From NCBI GenBank assembly GCA_030448265.1, contig JAUJNG010000019.1, positions 3,036-67,035 of the forward strand: a stretch of DNA of 64,000 nt, read 5' to 3'. Position 1 is the first letter of the stretch; every line of letters begins with the position of its first letter. Positions 1 through 8,101 of the stretch are shown in pieces. Made by a program: the position numbers and the translations under genes. The notes under the pieces were generated by a model. That model was not told the DNA's origin, searched no databases, and worked only from the letters and a program-made list of their open reading frames with translations. Source of the stretch: Abditibacterium sp. (lineage in GTDB: Bacteria > Armatimonadota > Abditibacteriia > Abditibacteriales > Abditibacteriaceae).

Positions 1-1799
1 CCATCGAAAAAACCGGCCTCAAGCGCGCTGTTGGTGTCGTCGGCGTCGGTTTGGTCGCTGTAAACGATGTAATCGGGAATCAAATCCCATTTGTGATTGA
101 CGGGCAGCTTTTCGCCCCACCAAGTCCCACTGCAAATCCCAATTAAACGCGCCTCGCTCCAGGGCGATTTCCACACCATTCGCAGCCCCAGATTTTGGCC
201 CGCGACGACCTTTTCGCCGTGCCGGTAGCCTTCGGGCGTGAGTTCGAGCGGCAAATCCGCGCCAATTTCGGCGATGAGCGGATTGGTGGCGCGCGTGCCG
301 AAGAGAATCAAATTGAAATTGGCTTTGTCGGCGTCGGAAATTTGCGTCGCGGCTTTGATTGTGGCCTTGCCGTCGCTGCTTTGCGCCCATTCGAGCGCGA
401 AACGCTCGGCGTCCATGCGCCCCTTTTCGTCGCCGTAAACGAGCAAAAACGGATCGCGCAGCGCGTTTTTGAAGGGGCCGGAGCGCGCGGGTGTTTTTCC
501 CAGTTTGGCGCCGCGTTTTTCCCACACGATGGGCGAAGATGGGTCGAAAGTTTGGGGCGCGGCCACGCCGTTGACGACGAGGGAAATTTTCTGTCCCGCG
601 CTCAGAAAACGCTGCGGTGGCTCCAAAACGAAGCGCGCCACATTTTGGGCCTCGACTTCGATGAGGTTGTCGCCGATTTGCGTGCTCAGACTCGCGCTTT
701 CGCCGTATTTTTCAAAGGCTTCGACGCGCGCCCAGGCGTTGCTCGCCTCGCGCAAATCGACGGCGACGAGTTCGATTTTGCGCGGCGGAATCGAGTCGGG
801 AAGCGCTTTGAACCAGTCGAGGGCGCGCTCCAGCGCCACGAATTGAAATTCGTCGTAATGGTCGCCGTCGGGCTGTTCGAAATAGCGAAAAGGCAGCTTC
901 AAACGCCGCGCATCGGCGGCGATGCGGCGCGAATGTTCGGGGGAAACTAAAGTGTCGAGCGCGCCGTGCTGCACCAGAAACGGCGTATTGCGCGCGTTGC
1001 GAATCAAAAATCGCGGGTCGTCGGCGTCGTAGAGTGCGCGTTTCCACGGCGGCAGGGTTTCGCGCTGAAGTTTGAACCACAAATAAAAATCGCTGCGGCC
1101 CGAAATCGCCGCGACCGCGTTCCACCCTCCCGCCGTGTGCAATCCCACCGCGTAGGCGCCGTAGCCGCCCATCGAAGTGCCCGCCAGGAAAACCCTATCC
1201 GCATCAATGGCATAACGCCGCAAAACTTCGTTTTTAACGCGCAACACGTCGTCCTGTCCCCACTGCACGAAATCGGAGTTGCGCCGTCCGTAGGGAATCG
1301 CCACGATGAAGCCGCGTTTGCGCGCGCTGTCGAGCATTTCGGGCGGAGGCAGCGCGGGAGTGACTTTGGAAATCTGGTCGGAGTAGCCGTGCAAATAGAC
1401 CACGAGCGGCCATTTTCGCGCCGGCGAATAATTGCTCGGCAGCGCGATCCAGTAGGGCTGGGGCGAGCCGTCGGGCGCGAAATAAGCGCGTTCGTGGAAG
1501 TTGTAGGGCGTGTTGGCGAAGTCGCCGGTGGCTTTCTCAACTTGCGCGGCGCGAGTTTTGAGGCCGGTTAGAAAAGTCCAGTATTCGGGCGGCGCGTCGG
1601 CGCCCAGGCGCTCGTTGTTGGCCTGCACGATGGCGATTTGTTCGCGCTTGAAGGCCAGAAGCGCGGCATTTTGCGGGTTGGTTTGGGCGTGGGAATCAAC
1701 CACAGAGACACGGAGACACAGAGCGAGAAAAAGAAGAGAAAGCCATTTCCTCCTCGGTTTTTTCCTCTGTGCCTCCGTGTCTCTGTGGTTTTTCTTCAT
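1..1799 (-). CDS. Exported alpha/beta hydrolase (prolyl oligopeptidase / esterase family), 3' end outside window
   Basis: An open frame of about 599 codons runs off the left edge, so the C-terminus is missing. A GxSxG nucleophile elbow (LAGTSMGGYGAY) lies near the middle. It is followed by a likely acid in HGALDTLVSPEHS and a histidine in QPDGDHYDEF, the order expected of a Ser-Asp-His esterase or peptidase. The preceding PLVVYLHGYSD is a typical oxyanion-hole strand. The start at 1799 lies 6 bases after the fabG stop and gives a complete Sec signal peptide: basic n-region, hydrophobic WLSLLFLALCL, and a cleavable DSHA-QT end. Much of that peptide is encoded by a dispersed inverted repeat (1698-1790). 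The substrate is unknown; an exported depolymerase or peptidase is an inference. Confidence 0.8.
   Translation of the reverse strand, partial: MKKNHRDTEAQRKKPRRKWLSLLFLALCLRVSVVDSHAQTNPQNAALLAFKREQIAIVQANNERLGADAPPEYWTFLTGLKTRAAQVEKATGDFANTPYNFHERAYFAPDGSPQPYWIALPSNYSPARKWPLVVYLHGYSDQISKVTPALPPPEMLDSARKRGFIVAIPYGRRNSDFVQWGQDDVLRVKNEVLRRYAIDADRVFLAGTSMGGYGAYAVGLHTAGGWNAVAAISGRSDFYLWFKLQRETLPPWKRALYDADDPRFLIRNARNTPFLVQHGALDTLVSPEHSRRIAADARRLKLPFRYFEQPDGDHYDEFQFVALERALDWFKALPDSIPPRKIELVAVDLREASNAWARVEAFEKYGESASLSTQIGDNLIEVEAQNVARFVLEPPQRFLSAGQKISLVVNGVAAPQTFDPSSPIVWEKRGAKLGKTPARSGPFKNALRDPFLLVYGDEKGRMDAERFALEWAQSSDGKATIKAATQISDADKANFNLILFGTRATNPLIAEIGADLPLELTPEGYRHGEKVVAGQNLGLRMVWKSPWSEARLIGICSGTWWGEKLPVNHKWDLIPDYIVYSDQTDADDTNSALEAGFFD
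1698..1790. repeat. Inverted repeat, family A copy 1, inside the hydrolase signal-peptide region
   Basis: Arms of about 26 bases at 1698-1723 and 1765-1790 contain the CACAGAGACACGGAGACACA type motif and its complement, around a spacer rich in A and G. The same motif recurs at 14053-14155, 20406-20490 and inside 21712-21942. Unlike the other copies, this one is translated, in frame, as residues 3-36 of the exported hydrolase. Confidence 0.9.
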
Positions 1800-1805
1800 G
1801 GAAAA

Positions 1806-2549
1806 TTACATCCTCAGCCCGCCATCGATGGCGAAAACCTGTCCGGTGACATAAGCCGCTTCTTCGGACGCCAGATAGGTCGCCAGGGCCGCGATTTCTT
1901 CGGGCCTGGCGAAGCGTTTGAGCGGCACGAGCGCGATTTGCGCCTCGCGTTTGGCGCCCTGCGTTTCGGCTGTGAGGTCGGTTTCGACAAAACCAGGCGC
2001 GATGGCGTTGCAGGTCACGTTCGAAGCCGCCAGTTCGCGCGCCGCCGCTTTGGTGAGGCCAAGGAGCCCCGCTTTGGCGGCGCTGTAGTGCGCCGCCATG
2101 ACTTCGCCGGTCTGCCCCGCCTGACTGGAAATGTTGATGATGCGTCCCGTTTTGCGCCGGTTCATGGCGCGCGCCGCCTTTTTGGAGAGCAAAAACGCGG
2201 CTTTGAGATTTAAATCGAGCGTTTCATCCCACGCCGCCTCGCTCATCAGGCCCAAAAAAGCGTGTTTGAACGCGCCCGCGTTGTTGACCAAAATATCGAT
2301 TGGAGCCAACTCTTCGGCGGCTTTCCACAACGTTTCAATCTCGGCAGATTGCGTCAAATCGGCGCGCAAAACGACGGCACGGCGCTTCAAACTTTCGATT
2401 TCCGATGCGACTTCGCGCGCGGCGTCTTCATTTTGGTTGAAATGGAGCGCGACATCGGCGCCCTGCGACGCCAAAGCGAGCGCGATGGCGCGTCCGATGC
2501 CACGACTCGAACCAGTGACGAGGGCGGTTTTTCCGCTTAAATCGAACAT
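1806..2549 (-). CDS. fabG: 3-oxoacyl-[acyl-carrier-protein] reductase
   Basis: This 247-residue short-chain dehydrogenase would reduce 3-oxoacyl-ACP with NADPH in fatty acid elongation. The Rossmann motif TGSSRGIG is at residues 12-19 and NNAGA at 89-93. The catalytic set is Asn114, Ser141, Tyr155 and Lys159 (YSAAK). The C-terminus VTGQVFAIDGGLRM is typical of FabG. Length is normal for the family. It is followed on the same strand by the exported hydrolase and preceded, across a hairpin repeat, by acpS, which supports a fatty-acid role. Other SDR substrates cannot be excluded from sequence alone. Confidence 0.9.
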   Translation of the reverse strand: MFDLSGKTALVTGSSRGIGRAIALALASQGADVALHFNQNEDAAREVASEIESLKRRAVVLRADLTQSAEIETLWKAAEELAPIDILVNNAGAFKHAFLGLMSEAAWDETLDLNLKAAFLLSKKAARAMNRRKTGRIINISSQAGQTGEVMAAHYSAAKAGLLGLTKAAARELAASNVTCNAIAPGFVETDLTAETQGAKREAQIALVPLKRFARPEEIAALATYLASEEAAYVTGQVFAIDGGLRM

Positions 2550-2555
2550 AACAAA

Positions 2556-2649
2556 GCTGAAGGCTAAAGGATGAAGGCTAAGGGCTAAAGCACTATCAGT
2601 TTTCGCAGCCCTGCTTGATTTAGCCTTCAGCCTTCATCCTTTAGCCTTC
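2556..2649. repeat. Inverted repeat, family B copy 1 (acpS-fabG gap)
   Basis: Two arms carry GGCTAAAGGATGAAGGCTAA-type units and their complement around a loop containing TTTTCGCAGCCCTGC. The repeat reaches into acpS and supplies its stop codon (2641-2643). It ends a few bases before the fabG start. Other copies: 4696-4842, 6242-6334, 39411-39493, 42268-42347. Confidence 0.92.
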
Positions 2650-3018
2650 AAAGATCACCACCGCCGCCGCGACTCCGGCATCGTGCGTAATCGAAACGTG
2701 CGCGCTTTTGACGCCCATTTGATCCGCCAATTCGCGCGCGCGCCCGTGAATGAGCAGCGCCGGTTTGCCGCTCCTTTCATGGGCGACTTCAAAACATTTC
2801 CAATGCACGCCCTGTCGCCAGCCGGTTCCCAGCGCCTTGGAGGCCGCTTCTTTGGCGGCGATGAAGCCCGCGACTCGTTCGCCCTTGACCTCGAAGCGCG
2901 CCACGAAAGCGCGTTCGTCGGGGGTCAGAATGCGGCGCATGAAACGCTCGCCGTAGCGCTCCAGAAACGCCTCGACGCGCTCGATGCGCGAAACGTCGAT
3001 GCCGATGCCCCTTATCAT
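2641..3018 (-). CDS. acpS: Holo-[acyl-carrier-protein] synthase
   Basis: This 125-residue enzyme would transfer 4'-phosphopantetheine from CoA to apo-ACP. The N-terminal GIGIDVSRIERV has the Mg-binding Asp8. The second metal and CoA motif FIAAKEAASKALG follows, and the C-terminal strand carries VSITHD. Length matches the trimeric AcpS type. The start at 3018 overlaps the stop of the upstream lipoyl protein in an ATGA junction, so the two are translationally coupled. The last residues and the stop codon lie inside the family B hairpin. An open frame that joins this gene to upstream sequence is a reading-frame coincidence, not a fusion. Confidence 0.93.
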   Translation of the reverse strand: MIRGIGIDVSRIERVEAFLERYGERFMRRILTPDERAFVARFEVKGERVAGFIAAKEAASKALGTGWRQGVHWKCFEVAHERSGKPALLIHGRARELADQMGVKSAHVSITHDAGVAAAVVIFEG

Positions 3019-3500
3019 GCGGAAAACGCCTTCACGTCGTCTTCGCCGATGACTTTGCCTGGGAATTTGGCGGCGACGTCTTCGATGGACACGCCCGCGT
3101 CTTTGGCGGCGCGGCGCGCGGCGGGTGTGGCGCGGATTCGAGAGGCCGCGCCCGAAGCGGGCGCTGGCGCGGCGAGATTTAAAACCGGCGCTTCGATTTC
3201 GCTGCTGGGCGCTTTTTTGGCGACAAGCGCCGCGTTTTCGGCTTCGATGTCGGGGAGGGGTTCGTTTTCGTCGCCGATGAGGGCCAGAATAGAGCCCGCC
3301 GGAACGATGGCTTTGGCGGGCGCGACGATTTTTCGCAAAATTCCGGCACCCTCGGCGGGCAGATCGAGGGTGGTTTTTTCGGTGATGAGTTCGCAGAGCG
3401 GCGCGCCGATTTCGATGCCGTCGCCCTCGCTTTTGAGCCATTTGCCGACGGTGGCTTCTTCCATGTTCTCGAAAATCTGGGGCAAGGCGACGCGAAACAT
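3015..3500 (-). CDS. Lipoyl-domain plus E3-binding-domain protein lacking an acyltransferase domain
   Basis: The start chosen (MFRVALPQIFENMEEATVG) gives about 161 residues. Residues 1-75 form a lipoyl/biotinyl domain with the attachment hairpin around LITEKTTLDL, where the Lys is the presumed lipoylated residue. A linker rich in Ala and Pro follows. Residues 123-160 (SRIRATPAARRAAKDAG to GEDDVKAF) match the peripheral subunit-binding domain of 2-oxoacid dehydrogenase E2 proteins. The catalytic E2 domain with its HxxxDG motif is absent, and the gene ends cleanly. It could be a swinging-arm adaptor of an oxoacid dehydrogenase whose core is elsewhere. It overlaps acpS by 4 bases. Confidence 0.8.
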   Translation of the reverse strand: MFRVALPQIFENMEEATVGKWLKSEGDGIEIGAPLCELITEKTTLDLPAEGAGILRKIVAPAKAIVPAGSILALIGDENEPLPDIEAENAALVAKKAPSSEIEAPVLNLAAPAPASGAASRIRATPAARRAAKDAGVSIEDVAAKFPGKVIGEDDVKAFSA

Positions 3501-3541
3501 GACAGCGAGTATAAAAGACGCGCGGGTAAACTGCGGCGGTA

Positions 3542-4375
3542 ATGCCCCAAGACCCCAATTTGCCGTTCGAAACCTCATGCGCGCTCGAAATCCTCGACAC
3601 CGCCACGCAAATGGCGCTCGAAATGCACGGGCGCGTGCGCGCGGTTCAAAAAGCCGATCACACCCTCGTTACCGAAGCCGACCGCTCTATCGAAGCCTTT
3701 TTGCGCGACAAACTCTCTGGGATTGCGCCCGATTGGTCGTTTCTGGGCGAGGAAGAAGGACTTTCCGGCGACCCCAAAGCGCCCTGCTGGGTGATCGACC
3801 CCATCGACGGCACCACCAACTACGCCAAAGATATTCCGCTCTGGTGCATTTCGGTGGGCGCGGTTTTCGACGGAATCCCGATTTTCGGCATGATCGCGGT
3901 GCCCGAAATGAACGAAACCCTGTGGGCGGCGCGCGGGCAGGGCGCGTGGCTCATTCGCGGGCAGCAAACGCGCCAACTGTCGATAAGCGACCATTTGCCG
4001 CTCCAGCAGGAAGATTTGATTGCTTCGAACACCACCGTGGAGCGCGTGATTGATTTTTCGAATGTGCCGTGCCGCCTGCGCAATTTCGGCGCGTTGGCGT
4101 ATCATTTAACGGCCCTGGCGCGTGGGAGTCTGATTTCGATTATCGCGCACTATCACAAGCTGTATGATGTCGCGGCGGGGCTGTGCATTTGCCTCGAAGC
4201 GGGCGCGGCGGTGCGTTATCTCGATGGCGGCGAGTGGAGCGCGCAGGTCAAAACCGCGTCGGAAACGCGCCCCATGCTGTGCGCCGCGCCGCAAACGCTG
4301 CAAGCGCTCATTGATGCGCTGGGGCCGAAACTCAAGTCGGAAGCCCTCGATCCGGCCCACGATATTGGCGACTGA
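3542..4375 (+). CDS. Inositol monophosphatase family phosphatase
   Basis: The protein is 277 residues long. The metal and phosphate motifs of the Li-sensitive phosphatase family are present: GEEEG near residue 70, WVIDPIDGTTNYA near 83-95, and the late LYDVAAGLCICLEAGA block that replaces the usual WD-A-A motif. Such enzymes hydrolyse inositol-1-phosphate, histidinol-phosphate or 3'-phosphoadenosine-5'-phosphate; the substrate cannot be told here. It is divergent from the lipoyl gene with only about 40 bases between starts, and is followed closely by a Dabb protein. Confidence 0.85.
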   Translation: MPQDPNLPFETSCALEILDTATQMALEMHGRVRAVQKADHTLVTEADRSIEAFLRDKLSGIAPDWSFLGEEEGLSGDPKAPCWVIDPIDGTTNYAKDIPLWCISVGAVFDGIPIFGMIAVPEMNETLWAARGQGAWLIRGQQTRQLSISDHLPLQQEDLIASNTTVERVIDFSNVPCRLRNFGALAYHLTALARGSLISIIAHYHKLYDVAAGLCICLEAGAAVRYLDGGEWSAQVKTASETRPMLCAAPQTLQALIDALGPKLKSEALDPAHDIGD

Positions 4376-4394
4376 ATTGCCGTTTTCCCTTTTT

Positions 4395-4685
4395 ATGATT
4401 CATCATCTGGTCTGGTTCAAACTCAAAGACGGCATTTCCGGCGAAGAAAAAGCCGAACTTAAAGCCAATTTCGAAGAAATGGTGCCGCAAATCCCGCAAA
4501 TTCTCGATATGGCATGCGGCGAAGATTTTTCGGGCCGCTCGCGCGGGTTCGACTGGGGTTTGTGGGTCAAATTCGCCTCGCGCGAGGACGGCCAGATCTA
4601 CGACAAACATCCGGCGCATCAAGCCTTTATCGCCAAATCGAAGCACCTGTGGAGCGATGTCGTGGCGCTCGACTTTCACGCGTAA
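4395..4685 (+). CDS. Dabb (stress-responsive alpha/beta barrel) family protein
   Basis: This 96-residue protein begins MIHHLVWFKLKDG, the hallmark first strand of the dimeric Dabb ferredoxin-like barrel. It continues with FDWGLWVKFASRED and a conserved KHPAHQAFI segment. Members are small dimeric proteins of mixed or unknown function. It starts 20 bases after the phosphatase stop and is probably cotranscribed with it. A longer frame extending upstream overlaps the phosphatase and is not favoured. Confidence 0.85.
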   Translation: MIHHLVWFKLKDGISGEEKAELKANFEEMVPQIPQILDMACGEDFSGRSRGFDWGLWVKFASREDGQIYDKHPAHQAFIAKSKHLWSDVVALDFHA

Positions 4686-4695
4686 CTTCACAAAA

Positions 4696-4842
4696 AAGGC
4701 TAGATAAAGGCTAAAGGATGAAGGCTAAATCACTTCCAGTTTCTCGCAGCCCTGCTTGATTTAGCCTTTAGCCTTCATCCTTTAGCCTTTAAGAGAGCCT
4801 TCATCCTTTAGCCTTTAAGAGAGCCTTCATCCTTTAGCCTTT
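4696..4842. repeat. Inverted repeat, family B copy 2, with tandemly triplicated arm
   Basis: One arm lies at 4696-4731 and the matching arm at 4757-4790. The second arm is followed by two extra direct copies of a 26-base unit (AAGAGAGCCTTCATCCTTTA plus GCCTTT) at 4791-4816 and 4817-4842. This is the only family B copy with a repeated arm. It fills the gap before der. Confidence 0.92.
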
Positions 4843-4879
4843 TTCAACTCGGTTGGGCCTTTGCCCAAGCACCGCAATC

Positions 4880-6241
4880 ATGTCCAAACCATTAATAGCT
4901 ATCGTGGGCCGTCCCAACGTCGGGAAAAGCGCCCTGTTCAACCGTCTGGCGCGCAAACGCATCGCGCTCGTCGAAGATTTCGAGGGCACCACGCGCGACC
5001 GCCTTTACACCGACATCGACATCTGGGGCCGCGCCTGCACCCTCATCGACACCGGCGGCTTCGACAACAAAGACAAAGAAGGTTACACCCCCGCGATTCT
5101 GGCCTCGACCCAGCTCGCCATCGAACAGGCCGATGTCATCATTTTCCTCACCGATGGCCGCGAGGAACCCACCACGCTCGATTTCGAAATCGCCGACGTT
5201 TTGAGAAAAACGCGCAAACCGGTGATCGTGGCGGCCAACAAACTCGACGCGCGCCACATGAAAAGCGCCAACCACTACGCGCTGCGACTGGGCGAAGTGG
5301 TAGAAATGTCGGCGATGGGCGGCCTGGGCGTGGCGGAACTGACCGAAAAAATTGAGGAAGTGCTGCCGCCGCCCGAAGAAGACGAGGACACCGGCGAAAA
5401 CATCAAAATTGCGCTCGTGGGGCGTCCCAACGTCGGCAAATCGCAGCTTACCAACACCATTCTGGGCTACGAACGGAGCATCGTTTCGCCCGTCCCAGGC
5501 ACGACGCGCGACGCCATCGACACCTATTTAAGCTGGAATGAAACGCCGCTCATGCTGATTGACACGGCGGGAATGCGGCGTAAATCGCGGGTCAAAAAGG
5601 ACGAAACTTCGGTCGAATACCACATGGTTTTGCGAAGCCTGCGCGCCATCGACCGCGCCGATGTCATTATTTTGCTCATCGAAGCCGGCGGCGTCACCGA
5701 CCAGGACACCAAAATCGCCGGTTACGCCCACGAAGCCGGAAAACCGATGCTGATTGCGGTCAACAAATGGGATTTAATCGAAAAACCCACGACTCTGGAA
5801 AAGCGCACGCCCGCGCAAAAGGATTTCGAGGCCAATCTCAAAAATTATCTGCCGTTTGTGAGTTACGCGCCGGTGCATTTTCTGTCGGGTTTGAATAACT
5901 GGGGCGTGGAAGAGTTGGTGGACGACGCCATCGCCATCAAGCCCAACGCCGAACTTCGCATCACGACGGGTCAGCTCAACGACATCATTCGCCGCGCCGT
6001 CGCCGAGCATCCGATTCCGAGTGTGAAAGGCCGTCCGGTGAAACTGCGCTACGCGACGCAGTTCGGCGTTAATCCGCCAAGCATCGCGGTTTTCGTCAAC
6101 CAGCCGGATCTGCTGCATTTTTCCTATGTGCGAAGGCTGGAAAACGTGATTCGCGCCAAGTTTCCGTTTCGCGGCGTGCCCTTGAAGATTGAAGTGCGAA
6201 AATCCAACCCGCGCGACGAGAAATGGGAGAAACACGACTAA
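4880..6241 (+). CDS. der: Ribosome-associated GTPase Der (EngA)
   Basis: A two-GTPase-domain protein required for 50S ribosome assembly. Domain 1 begins MSKPLIAIVGRPNVGKSALF, with DTGG and NKLD. Domain 2 begins at about residue 180 with a second GRPNVGKSQ, followed by DTAGM and NKWD. The C-terminal KH-like domain (about 360-453) is complete. The ATG at 4880 is preferred over an upstream TTG at 4853 because it starts exactly at the conserved N-terminus. Family B hairpins flank the gene on both sides. Confidence 0.96.
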   Translation: MSKPLIAIVGRPNVGKSALFNRLARKRIALVEDFEGTTRDRLYTDIDIWGRACTLIDTGGFDNKDKEGYTPAILASTQLAIEQADVIIFLTDGREEPTTLDFEIADVLRKTRKPVIVAANKLDARHMKSANHYALRLGEVVEMSAMGGLGVAELTEKIEEVLPPPEEDEDTGENIKIALVGRPNVGKSQLTNTILGYERSIVSPVPGTTRDAIDTYLSWNETPLMLIDTAGMRRKSRVKKDETSVEYHMVLRSLRAIDRADVIILLIEAGGVTDQDTKIAGYAHEAGKPMLIAVNKWDLIEKPTTLEKRTPAQKDFEANLKNYLPFVSYAPVHFLSGLNNWGVEELVDDAIAIKPNAELRITTGQLNDIIRRAVAEHPIPSVKGRPVKLRYATQFGVNPPSIAVFVNQPDLLHFSYVRRLENVIRAKFPFRGVPLKIEVRKSNPRDEKWEKHD

Positions 6242-6334
6242 GCTAAAGGCTAAAGGATGAAGGCTAAAGGCTAAATCAAGCCAAGCTGTGGAAACTGGAA
6301 GTGATTTAGCCTTCATCCTTTAGCCTTTAGCCTT
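6242..6334. repeat. Inverted repeat, family B copy 3 (der-plsY gap)
   Basis: The arm AGCTAAAGGCTAAAGGATGA begins directly after the der stop, and the complementary arm ends about 24 bases before plsY. The loop CAGCTTGG/ACTGGAAGTGA is the reverse complement of the family B2 loop, so this copy sits in the opposite orientation. Confidence 0.92.
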
Positions 6335-6357
6335 TAAGAGTCGCCTTCTTTGAATTT

Positions 6358-6960
6358 ATGCTTTTTCTCGCTCTTTTCCTCTCCTTTTTCATCGGCGCGA
6401 TTCCCTTTGGCGTTCTCATTGGACGGATGCGCGGCGTGGATGTGCGCTCGGTCGGTTCGGGCAACATCGGCGCGACCAACGTGTGGCGCGCGCTCGGCCC
6501 CAAAGCCGGAACGGCGGCGTTTGTGCTCGATGTTTTAAAAGGCGTCGCGGGGCCGGTTTTGGGACGTTTGCTCGTTCCAGGAAATGAAATTGGCATCGCG
6601 GCGTGTGCCATCGCGCCGGTTTTGGGGCACACTTTCTCGCCGTTTTTGGGTTTCAAAGGCGGCAAGGGCATTTCGACCAGTCTGGGCGGGCTTTTCGGGC
6701 TGATTCCCCTTGTTGGAATCGTGATTTTTTCGATCTGGGGCGTGATTCTGTTTTTCACGCGCATCATTTCGCTGGCGTCGGTGATTGTGTGCGTGATGCT
6801 GCCGTTTCTGGCCTACTTCATGGGCGCGCCAATGCCTTCGGTGATCGTCGCGGGGTTGATGGGATTGGTGGCGTTTTTGAAGCACGTTCCCAATATGAAG
6901 CGCATCGCGGCGGGAACCGAGCCGAAAATCGGCGCGAAAAAGACCGAGACGCCGGTTTAG
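6358..6960 (+). CDS. plsY: Acyl-phosphate:glycerol-3-phosphate acyltransferase
   Basis: This 200-residue polytopic membrane enzyme transfers an acyl group from acyl-phosphate to glycerol-3-phosphate, the first step of phospholipid synthesis. The three conserved loops are visible: VRSVGSGNIGATNVWRALG near residue 35, GHTFSPFLGFKGGKGISTSLG near 95-115, and the late KHVPNMKRIAAGTE. About five hydrophobic helices are present. It is followed 15 bases later by gpsA, which makes its substrate glycerol-3-phosphate, so the pair forms a functional operon. Confidence 0.95.
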   Translation: MLFLALFLSFFIGAIPFGVLIGRMRGVDVRSVGSGNIGATNVWRALGPKAGTAAFVLDVLKGVAGPVLGRLLVPGNEIGIAACAIAPVLGHTFSPFLGFKGGKGISTSLGGLFGLIPLVGIVIFSIWGVILFFTRIISLASVIVCVMLPFLAYFMGAPMPSVIVAGLMGLVAFLKHVPNMKRIAAGTEPKIGAKKTETPV

Positions 6961-6975
6961 GGGAAAATAGCATTT

Positions 6976-7959
6976 ATGATTGTGGCGGTGCTTGGAGCGG
7001 GCAGTTGGGGCACGGCGCTGGCGCACCTGGCCTCGCAAAACGGCCATAAGGTGCGCTTGTGGGCGCGCGAACGCGATTTCGCCGCGCAACTGAAAAACGA
7101 CGGCGAAAACGCGCGTTATTTATCGGGCGTTTCACTGCGCGACATCGCCGTCAGCGCCGACTTAGCCTCAACACTGCGCGGCGCGAGCTGGATCGTCTCC
7201 GCCGTGCCGTGCGCGGGCGTTCCGGCGCTGGCGGAACAGGTCGCGGCGCTGTGCGAGCGCGATGCGGCGCTGATTTCGGGCACCAAAGGCCTGCACCCGC
7301 AAAGCGGGGCGCGCTCGGCGCAGATGTGGGGGCAGAGCTTCGACGCGGCGCGTTATGTGGCGCTGTCCGGCCCCAATCTGGCGCGCGAAATCGCCTTTGG
7401 CGTGCCGACTTCGACCGTTGTGGCCTCGAAACAAGACGAAACGGCGGCGCGCGCGCAGGAACTGTTCACTTCGCGTCAGTTTCGGGTTTATACCAACACC
7501 GATTTGCTGGGCGTGGAGTTGGGCGGCGCCCTGAAAAACGTGGTGGCGATTGCGGCGGGCATTTGCGACGGCCTGGGCTTTGGCGACAACGCCAAAGCCG
7601 CAATTATGACGCGGCACTGGCGCGAAATGACGCGCTTGGCCGTCGCGCAGGGCGCTAAGGAAAGCACGCTGTTTGGACTGAGCGGGATTGGCGACCTATT
7701 TGCAACCTGCGCTTCGCCGCATTCGAGAAATCACAGCCTTGGCACTAAGCTGGGACGCGGTGAATCGCTCGAACAGGCGCAAAGCGAAGTGGCGCAAGTG
7801 GCGGAAGGCGTGCATACTACTCGCGCCGCACTTCGGCTTTCGCTTCAATGTGGCGTTGAACTTCCCGTCACCGAGCAGCTCGCGGCGCTTTTGTTTGAAA
7901 AACGCGATGTTAGTCACGCAGTGGAGGCGCTCATGGGGCGCCAGGGCTGCGCCGAGTAA
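6976..7959 (+). CDS. gpsA: Glycerol-3-phosphate dehydrogenase [NAD(P)+]
   Basis: This 327-residue cytosolic enzyme reduces dihydroxyacetone phosphate to glycerol-3-phosphate. The N-terminal VLGAGSWGTALAHLAS is the Rossmann GxGxxG motif. VALSGPNLAREIAFGVPT, the catalytic Lys in GGALKNVVAIAAGICDGLG, and GLSGIGDLFATCASPHSRN are the standard GpsA signatures. Length is normal. A GGGGAA ribosome-binding-like run precedes the ATG. It supplies PlsY, encoded directly upstream. Confidence 0.96.
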   Translation: MIVAVLGAGSWGTALAHLASQNGHKVRLWARERDFAAQLKNDGENARYLSGVSLRDIAVSADLASTLRGASWIVSAVPCAGVPALAEQVAALCERDAALISGTKGLHPQSGARSAQMWGQSFDAARYVALSGPNLAREIAFGVPTSTVVASKQDETAARAQELFTSRQFRVYTNTDLLGVELGGALKNVVAIAAGICDGLGFGDNAKAAIMTRHWREMTRLAVAQGAKESTLFGLSGIGDLFATCASPHSRNHSLGTKLGRGESLEQAQSEVAQVAEGVHTTRAALRLSLQCGVELPVTEQLAALLFEKRDVSHAVEALMGRQGCAE

Positions 7960-8074
7960 GACAGGAAACGAGCCGGACGCATTGCCAGGTTGTTTTTAGC
8001 TTTGTCGTTTGAAATTTTGGTCACAACGAGCGCAGATTTGAAGAGTTTTTTCAAGCCTGTGCTCTGCTGATGTT

Positions 8075-8091
8075 TATAATTCACACAGGAG
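8075..8091 (+). promoter_or_regulatory. Probable -10 box and ribosome-binding site of the HU gene
   Basis: A perfect TATAAT at 8075-8080 lies 21 bases before the HU start codon, and AGGAG at 8087-8091 is spaced 10 bases from the ATG. No good -35 hexamer is seen at 16-18 bases upstream. The short leader implies transcription starting close to the Shine-Dalgarno sequence. Confidence 0.5.
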
Positions 8092-8101
8092 AATCAATCC
8101 A

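Noticed and set aside
2641-3606. Continuous frame suggesting a fusion of AcpS with an upstream domain
   Set aside because: The upstream part is an out-of-frame, Arg-rich reading of the lipoyl/PSBD gene; the genuine acpS start is at 3018.
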